Of a DNA stretch of 10,552 nt, positions 6,100 through 10,552 are shown piece after piece. Position numbers and translations under genes: made by a program. Origin of the DNA: Alphaproteobacteria bacterium (GTDB lineage Bacteria; Pseudomonadota; Alphaproteobacteria; Reyranellales; Reyranellaceae). The DNA is taken from NCBI GenBank assembly GCA_013290035.1, contig JABCYT010000058.1:1-10552 (forward strand), given 5' to 3'. The notes beneath the pieces are model-generated. The model made no database searches. It was not told where the DNA came from and saw only the letters and a program-made list of their open reading frames with translations. The number at the start of each line of letters is the position of its first letter. Position 1 is the first letter of the stretch.

Positions 6100-7524
6100 A
6101 TGGCCGAGATCCTGACACCCGATGTCTGCGTCGTCGGCGCCGGGTCGGCGGGCCTGGTCGTTGCCGCGGGCGCCGCGCAGCTCGGCCTGAAAGTCGTGCT
6201 GATCGAGCGCGCGCTGATGGGCGGCGATTGCCTCAACTACGGCTGCGTGCCGTCCAAGGCGCTGCTCGCCGCCGCCACAGCCGCCCAGGCGCAACGCAGC
6301 GGCGCCGCCTTCGGCATCGCGCCGGTCGAGCCGCGAGTCGATTTCGGCAAGGTCATGGATCACGTCGCCCGGGTGATCGCCTCGATCGCGCCCAACGATT
6401 CGGTCGAGCGCTTCGAGGGATTGGGCGTCCGCGTGTTGAAGGAAGAGGCGCGCTTCGTCGGCCGCACCGAGCTCTTGGCCGGCCCGCATCGCATCAAGAG
6501 CCGCCGCATCGTGCTGGCCACCGGATCGCGGCCGACGGCGCCGCCGATCCCGGGCCTCAGCGACACAGCCTATCTCACCAATGAGACCGTCTTCGCCAAC
6601 CGCACCCTGCCCGACCATCTGATCGTGATCGGCGGCGGGCCGATCGGTCTGGAATTGGCGCAGGCCTATCGACGGCTGGGCGCCAGGGTCACCGTGCTGG
6701 AAGCGGCCGACTTTCTCGCCAAGGACGATCCCGAGCTTTCCGCCATCGTCGTGGCGCGGCTGCGGGCTGAAGGCGTCGACCTGCGCGCGCCCGTCAAGAT
6801 CGACCGGGTCGAACGTGCGCCCGGCGGCATGGCGGTGGTCCTGGACGGCGGCGAACGACTGGAAGGCTCGCACCTGCTGGTCGCCGCCGGCCGTGCGCCT
6901 ATTGTCGAAGGCCTCGACCTCGAGACGGCGGGCGTCGCTCACACCAAACGCGGCATTACCGTCGATGCTTCGCTGCGCACCTCCAACCGCAATGTCTGGG
7001 CGATCGGCGATTGCAACGGCCTCTATGCCTTCACCCATATGGCGGGCTACGAGGCGTCGCTGTTCATCCGCGGCGCGCTGTTCCGTGCGCCGGCAAAGCT
7101 CGACGCTTCGATCGTGCCATGGGCGACCTACACCGACCCCGAACTGGCGCAGGTCGGCATGAGCGAACGCGAGGCAGGTGACAAGCATGGCGAGGCGATC
7201 AAGGTCCTGCGCTGGAAGCTTGCCGAAAACGACCGCGCCCAGACCGAACGCGAGACCGACGGGATGGTGAAGGCGATCACCGACCGGCGCGGCCGCATCC
7301 TGGGGGCGACCATCGTGGCGCCGCAGGCCGGCGAGCTGATCCAGCCGTGGTGCCTGGCGATCGCCAAGCGCCTGAACATCTCGGCGCTGGCCGCCTTCGT
7401 GCCGCCCTACCCGACCCTGGGCGAGGCGAGCAAGCGCGCCGCCGGCAGCTATTTCACCGAAACGTTGTTCGGACCGCGCACGCGCGGGCTGGTACGGTTG
7501 CTGGCCCGTCTGCCGGTCTGGTGA
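6100..7524 (+). CDS. FAD-dependent pyridine nucleotide-disulfide oxidoreductase (MerA/Lpd-like)
   Basis: This 474-residue class I flavoprotein is related to dihydrolipoamide dehydrogenase and mercuric reductase. FAD is bound by GAGSAG (13-18). The redox disulfide is C44/C49 in GGDCLNYGCVPSKAL. An NAD(P)H site lies at IGGGPIGLELA (177-187), and the second FAD contact is WAIGDCNG (300-307). In the C-terminal dimer domain the Lpd-type HAHPT-E motif reads PPYPTLGEASKRAA: the catalytic His is replaced by Tyr437, as in MerA, while E442 remains. It lacks the metal-binding N-terminal domain and the C-terminal cysteine pair of true MerA, so mercury reduction is unlikely. The end is an amphipathic Arg/Leu helix that may touch the membrane. 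It follows the VTT gene by one base; fused versions of these two families are known from memory. Confidence 0.9.
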   Translation: MAEILTPDVCVVGAGSAGLVVAAGAAQLGLKVVLIERALMGGDCLNYGCVPSKALLAAATAAQAQRSGAAFGIAPVEPRVDFGKVMDHVARVIASIAPNDSVERFEGLGVRVLKEEARFVGRTELLAGPHRIKSRRIVLATGSRPTAPPIPGLSDTAYLTNETVFANRTLPDHLIVIGGGPIGLELAQAYRRLGARVTVLEAADFLAKDDPELSAIVVARLRAEGVDLRAPVKIDRVERAPGGMAVVLDGGERLEGSHLLVAAGRAPIVEGLDLETAGVAHTKRGITVDASLRTSNRNVWAIGDCNGLYAFTHMAGYEASLFIRGALFRAPAKLDASIVPWATYTDPELAQVGMSEREAGDKHGEAIKVLRWKLAENDRAQTERETDGMVKAITDRRGRILGATIVAPQAGELIQPWCLAIAKRLNISALAAFVPPYPTLGEASKRAAGSYFTETLFGPRTRGLVRLLARLPVW

Positions 7525-7547
7525 GAGGCAATAGGGTGAGCGCCGCC

Positions 7548-8798
7548 ATGGCTCGACCGCGCATCGTCATCATCGGTGCAGGCTTCGGCGGGCTGAGCGC
7601 CGCGCATGGTTTGGCCGGCGCCGCCGCCGATGTCACCGTCATCGATCGGCGCAACTATCATCTGTTCCAGCCGCTGCTCTACCAAGTCGCGACCGCGGGC
7701 CTGTCGCCGGCGCAGATCGCGCAGCCGATCCGCTCCATCCTGCGGCGCGCGCCCAACGTGAACGTCCTGCTGGACAAGGTCCTGGGTATCGACAAGGAGA
7801 GGCGGACCGTGACGGTCGAGGATCGCGAGGTTCCCTACGACTACCTCGTCGTCGCCACCGGCGCACGGCACTCCTACTTCGGCCACGACGCCTGGGAGAG
7901 CGTGGCGCCCGGATTGAAGAACATCGACGACGCCATCGGGATCCGTCGCCGCATCCTGATGGCCTTCGAGCATGCCGAAGCGGCGACGGCGCCCGAACAA
8001 CGGCAGCGCTTCCTCACCTTCGTGGTGATCGGCGCCGGCCCGACCGGCGTGGAGATGGCGGGCGCCATCGCCGAGCTCGCGCACGTCGCGCTGCGCCACG
8101 ATTTCCGCAGCATCAATCCCCGCGATGCCCGCATCGTGCTGGTCGAGGCGGGCCCGCGCGTGCTGCCGGCCTTCCCGGAAGTGTTGAGCGAGGCGGCGCG
8201 GCGCTCGCTCGACCGGCTGCACGTCGAGGTGCGCCTCGGCACACCGGTTTCCCAGTGCGACGGGGAGGGCGTCACCATCGGCGACCATCGCCTGCAGGCG
8301 GCCACCGTCGTGTGGGCTGCCGGCGTCATGGCATCGGGCGCCGCGCAATGGCTGGGCGCCGACAAGGATGGCGCGGGCCGGGTCAAGATCGGGCCCGACC
8401 TGTCGCTGCCCGGCCATCCCAAGATCTTCGTCCTCGGCGACACCGCCCTTGCCCTCGATGGCGACGGCCGGCCGCTGCCCGGCGTGGCGCCGGTCGCCAA
8501 GCAGCAGGGCGCCTATGTCGCGCGCCTGTTGCGCGCCCGCCTTGCCGGCCTCCCCGCGCCGCCGCCTTTCCGCTATCGCAATTTCGGCACGCTCGCGACC
8601 ATCGGACGTCGCGCTGCCGTCGCCGACTTCGGCTGGATCAAGCTCGACGGCACGCTCGCCTGGCTGCTGTGGGGCCTGGTTCACATCTCGTTCCTGATCG
8701 GCTTCAGGAACCGGCTGGTCGTGATGCTCGACTGGCTGTGGTCGTACGTGACGTTTCAGTCGGGCGCGCGACTCATTACCGGATCGGACTCGCAGTAG
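7548..8798 (+). CDS. ndh: Type II NADH dehydrogenase (NDH-2)
   Basis: This 416-residue enzyme should oxidise NADH and reduce membrane quinone without pumping protons. Motifs are: FAD-binding GAGFGG (10-15), the NDH-2 signature NYHLFQPLLYQVATAGL (36-52), NADH-binding VIGAGPTGVEMAG (160-172), FVLGDTA (294-300) near FAD, and GVAPVAKQQGAYVA (312-325) next to the quinone site. The C-terminus (about 368-405) is two hydrophobic/amphipathic helices, with GFRNRL between them, that dock on the inner membrane. The ATG at 7548 is preceded by GGTGAG, and GTG at 7536 is preceded by AGAGG at seven bases; the latter adds four residues and cannot be excluded. It lies 23 bases after the disulfide oxidoreductase (to the ATG), so it is probably the last gene of that transcript. 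Confidence 0.92.
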   Translation: MARPRIVIIGAGFGGLSAAHGLAGAAADVTVIDRRNYHLFQPLLYQVATAGLSPAQIAQPIRSILRRAPNVNVLLDKVLGIDKERRTVTVEDREVPYDYLVVATGARHSYFGHDAWESVAPGLKNIDDAIGIRRRILMAFEHAEAATAPEQRQRFLTFVVIGAGPTGVEMAGAIAELAHVALRHDFRSINPRDARIVLVEAGPRVLPAFPEVLSEAARRSLDRLHVEVRLGTPVSQCDGEGVTIGDHRLQAATVVWAAGVMASGAAQWLGADKDGAGRVKIGPDLSLPGHPKIFVLGDTALALDGDGRPLPGVAPVAKQQGAYVARLLRARLAGLPAPPPFRYRNFGTLATIGRRAAVADFGWIKLDGTLAWLLWGLVHISFLIGFRNRLVVMLDWLWSYVTFQSGARLITGSDSQ

Positions 8799-8890
8799 GA
8801 TCGGCAAGCGCTCGACCATCGATATCATGGATTAATTTTGCGGCAATCAGCTTGCCTCGACGATTGCCTTCGCGCGTAAAAATGCCGATC
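8799..8890. repeat. Nested inverted repeats in the gap before the DUF2092 gene
   Basis: The gap between ndh and the DUF2092 gene holds three dyads: GATCGGCA (8799-8806) with TGCCGATC (8883-8890), GGCAAGC (8803-8809) with GCTTGCC (8851-8857), and GGCAATC (8842-8848) with GATTGCC (8862-8868, 13-base loop). TTCGCGCG also occurs directly repeated at 8869-8876 and 8893-8900. The dyads are mutually exclusive in part. No U-tract follows any stem, so a classic terminator is not shown. A convincing promoter for the next gene is not visible either. Confidence 0.5.
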
Positions 8891-8915
8891 ATTTCGCGCG
8901 ACCGGGAGAGTCCAG

Positions 8916-9737
8916 ATGAAATCTTTGATCGCGGCGGCGCTGTCGATAGCCGCCGGTATCGCCAGCGCGCAGGCCCAGCAGCAAGCGGCGCCGCCCGCCG
9001 CCGCCACAGCGGCGCCGATCACGCCCGATCTCGGCGTGAGGGTCGAGATCGAGCCTGCCGCGCTCGCCCTGATCAAGGCGATGAGCGAAAAGCTCGCCGC
9101 GGCCAAGACCATGAGCTTCACCGCCGTCACCACCTACGAAAGCCCCGACCGCACCGGTGAGCCGCTGGCCTATTTCACCCTTTCGCAGGTGACCTTGCAG
9201 CGGCCCGACAAGCTCCGCGTCATCACGCCGGGCGATGGGCCGCGCACCGAATTCTACTACGACGGCAAGACGGCGCAGGCCTACGAGCCCGCCGCCAACC
9301 TCGTGGCGGTCGCCGAGGCGCCGGACACGATCGATGCCATGCTGCGGGCCGCTTTCGAGAACGCCGCGATCTATTTCCCCTTCACCGACGTCATCGTCTC
9401 CGACCCGTTGAAGATGATCACGGAGAACCTGCGTATCGCCTTCGTCGTCGGCAAGTCGATCGTGGTCGGCGGCGTGCCGACCGATATCGTCGTACTGGTC
9501 GGCCCGTTCGTGCATGTCCAGCTCTGGATCGGCAGCGACGACAAGCTGCCGCGGCTGGCCCGCGCCATCTTCCTCGGCGATCCCTCGCACTACCGTCACG
9601 CCGTGGCCTTGTCGGACTGGAAGCTCGGCCAGCCCGTCGCGGCCGATGCCTTCACCTCGGCCGCCCTGGCAAGCGCCCGGAGGGTCGAATTCATTCCGCC
9701 GGCGGTGCCGATCACCGGCGCTGCCCCCAAGAAGTGA
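8916..9737 (+). CDS. Exported DUF2092 family protein
   Basis: This 273-residue protein starts with a Sec signal peptide (1-20, cleavage expected after AQA), followed by an Ala/Pro/Gln-rich linker to about residue 40. The rest is the DUF2092 type, thought to share the LolA/LppX-like half-barrel that binds lipid or lipoprotein chains. Recognisable pieces are EPAALALIKAMSEKL (46-60), TYESPDRTG (73-81), RPDKLRVITPGDG (96-108), FYYDGKTAQAY (113-123) and the late FLGDPSHYRHAVALSDWKLG (219-238). It is likely periplasmic; its ligand is unknown. GGGAG (8904-8908) gives a good ribosome-binding site seven bases before the ATG. The glycine-rich exported protein gene begins 16 bases after its stop, so the two are almost certainly co-expressed. 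Confidence 0.85.
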   Translation: MKSLIAAALSIAAGIASAQAQQQAAPPAAATAAPITPDLGVRVEIEPAALALIKAMSEKLAAAKTMSFTAVTTYESPDRTGEPLAYFTLSQVTLQRPDKLRVITPGDGPRTEFYYDGKTAQAYEPAANLVAVAEAPDTIDAMLRAAFENAAIYFPFTDVIVSDPLKMITENLRIAFVVGKSIVVGGVPTDIVVLVGPFVHVQLWIGSDDKLPRLARAIFLGDPSHYRHAVALSDWKLGQPVAADAFTSAALASARRVEFIPPAVPITGAAPKK

Positions 9738-9753
9738 CAAGCAGGAGCGCGCG

Positions 9754-10440
9754 ATGAACAAGACACTGCTTCTCGCCTGTGTGGCGGCGATCGCCGTGCC
9801 GCTGGCTTCGGCGGGCGCGTGGGTGCATGCCGGCGGCTGGGGCGGCCACGGCGCCTGGAGCGCCTCCGATTCGCGCGGCGGCCACGCCTGGGGCACCGGC
9901 ACCGGAACCTGGAGCGCGACCGGCGCGCGCGGCGGCACGGCCAGCGGCAGCGACGGCACGTGGAGCGGCACCGGCTGGCGCGGCGGAACGGCGAGCGGCA
10001 GCGGCGGCACCTGGAACGCGACCGGCTATCGCGGCGGCACGGCGACCGGCGGCGGCGGCGCGTGGACGGCGACCGGCACGGCCGGCCACACCTACTACGG
10101 CGGTCCCGACTATTATCACGGCGGCTACTACGGCGCCTACAATGCGCCCACCGTCGTCAACGCCTACGGCGCCAACTGCTACAATTGCGGCGGCTGGAAC
10201 ACCGGCGGCGCGGTCGCGGCCGGCCTGGTCGCCGGCACCGCGATCGGCGCTGCCGCCGCCGGCGCGGCGTCGGCCACGGCGACCGCCAATCCGCCGGGGA
10301 CGATCTACGGAACGCTGCCCGCCGGCTGCAGCTATCAGGCCGTAAATGCGCAGCCCTACTACCGTTGCACCGACGGTCTCTGGTTCGTGCCTGCCTATGG
10401 CGCCAACGGCGTGTATTATCGCGTGGTGACGGCGCCCTAG
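9754..10440 (+). CDS. Exported glycine-rich repeat protein with C-terminal YY/Cys motif
   Basis: The 228-residue product has a signal peptide (1-20, cleavage expected after ASA), a Gly/Trp/Thr/Ser-rich repeat region (about 34-114), a Tyr/Gly-rich stretch (114-150) with the CYNC pair (142, 145), a glycine-zipper-like hydrophobic segment GGAVAAGLVAGTAIGAAAAG (151-170), and a compact C-terminus LPAGCSYQAV...YYRCTDGLWFVPAYG...GVYYRVV with C192 and C205 able to form a disulfide. Similar tails occur on short exported proteins of proteobacteria, but none has a function I can name. AGGAG (9743-9747) lies six bases before the ATG. The pairing with DUF2092 suggests an envelope or surface role, which is inference; it could also be a secreted matrix or outer-membrane-anchored protein. 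Confidence 0.82.
   Translation: MNKTLLLACVAAIAVPLASAGAWVHAGGWGGHGAWSASDSRGGHAWGTGTGTWSATGARGGTASGSDGTWSGTGWRGGTASGSGGTWNATGYRGGTATGGGGAWTATGTAGHTYYGGPDYYHGGYYGAYNAPTVVNAYGANCYNCGGWNTGGAVAAGLVAGTAIGAAAAGAASATATANPPGTIYGTLPAGCSYQAVNAQPYYRCTDGLWFVPAYGANGVYYRVVTAP
9853..10059 (+). repeat. 51-bp (17-residue) tandem repeats in the glycine-rich gene
   Basis: Three adjacent 51-base units (9907-9957, 9958-10008, 10009-10059) each encode a 17-residue unit of the form T-W-S/N-x-T-G-x-R-G-G-T-A-S/T-G-x-x-G. A looser 54-base copy lies before them (9853-9906) and a degraded one after them begins at 10060 (A-W-T-A-T-G). Trp, Arg and the GGT block are fixed, while the residue before Arg varies (Ala, Trp, Tyr). 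Confidence 0.85.
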
Positions 10441-10513
10441 GGCCCGAAAGGGGCTCAACACAAGGCCGTGCGCCGATCTAGGCCGGCGGCCGGGACTCCG
10501 ATAGAGTTGGGCG

Positions 10514-10552
10514 ATGACCGCCGATGTCACCTTGCCGGCCGAATCGGTTCGT
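10514..10552 (+). CDS. Possible 5' end of a further gene, cut by the window edge
   Basis: An ATG at 10514 opens 13 codons (MTADVTLPAESVR) to the right edge without a stop, and ten of the thirteen codons end in G or C. A weak AGAG lies 8 bases upstream. It is too short to identify, and could be chance; the same strand and the 73-base gap after the glycine-rich gene make a real start plausible. Confidence 0.35.
   Translation, partial: MTADVTLPAESVR

Noticed and set aside
5995..7188. A 397-codon minus-strand frame opposite the disulfide oxidoreductase
   Set aside because: It is antisense to a gene with intact FAD, NAD(P)H and CxxxxC motifs, and its composition is antisense-like.
6100..7524. 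Naming the flavoprotein merA or lpdA
   Set aside because: It lacks MerA's metal-binding domain and C-terminal cysteines, and it lacks the Lpd catalytic His; only the shared fold and disulfide are present.
7449..8828. A 459-codon open frame on the minus strand opposite ndh
   Set aside because: The plus strand carries a full NDH-2 with all motifs. The antisense product is Arg/Asp/Gly-rich with no recognisable family, a normal effect of high GC.
8889..10010. A 373-codon minus-strand frame over the DUF2092 gene and part of the glycine-rich gene
   Set aside because: Both plus-strand genes have signal peptides and ribosome-binding sites. The antisense frame begins with Pro-rich repeats that merely mirror the Gly/Trp repeats.
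9907..10059. CRISPR-like array
   Set aside because: The 51-base units are contiguous, coding and in frame, with no spacers.
10439..10455. Hairpin GCCC-GAAAG-GGGC as terminator of the glycine-rich gene
   Set aside because: The stem is only four base pairs and no T-run follows.

Overview
This is a GC-rich chromosomal window, most likely from an alphaproteobacterium. The clearest sign is the minus-strand block rpmH-rnpA-yidD-yidC-engB, an arrangement common in that class. The YidC has Lys rather than Arg at the groove position, and the Gly/Lys-rich YidC tail and the DUF2092 gene are compatible with the same group. I cannot name a genus from the sequence alone.

Layout. (1) Positions 66-1097 (+) encode a stand-alone ferritin-like protein of the iminophenyl-pyruvate dimer synthase type. 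Its frame stays open to the left edge, so it may begin outside the window. It converges on the next block with only 28 bases between the stops. (2) Positions 1126-4538 (-) hold the ribosome/RNase P/membrane-insertion operon, transcribed rpmH, rnpA, yidD, yidC, engB. It is led by a good sigma-70-type promoter (TTGACT, 17 bp, TATTAC), a GC hairpin in the leader and a strong Shine-Dalgarno before rpmH. Spacing is tight, yidC and engB overlap as TAATG, and rnpA has no usable ATG start. (3) Positions 4651-8798 (+) hold a divergent run: a glutathione S-transferase-like protein, a TVP38/TMEM64 (VTT/DedA-type) membrane protein, a disulfide oxidoreductase of the MerA/Lpd family, and a type II NADH dehydrogenase. 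The last three are separated by 1 and 23 bases and are probably co-transcribed. (4) Positions 8916-10440 (+) hold a two-gene unit: an exported DUF2092 protein and an exported glycine-rich protein with 17-residue repeats, 16 bases apart. (5) The last 39 bases may be the start of another plus-strand gene.

How they work together. The minus-strand operon is core housekeeping: ribosomal protein L34, tRNA 5' maturation, insertion of inner-membrane proteins and 50S assembly. The VTT, disulfide-oxidoreductase and NDH-2 cluster looks like a membrane-associated flavoprotein module whose substrate is unknown. The DUF2092/glycine-rich pair is probably periplasmic or cell-surface and is the least understood part of the window. 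No RNA genes, CRISPR arrays, insertion sequences or phage genes were found, and no gene-free gap exceeds about 120 bases.
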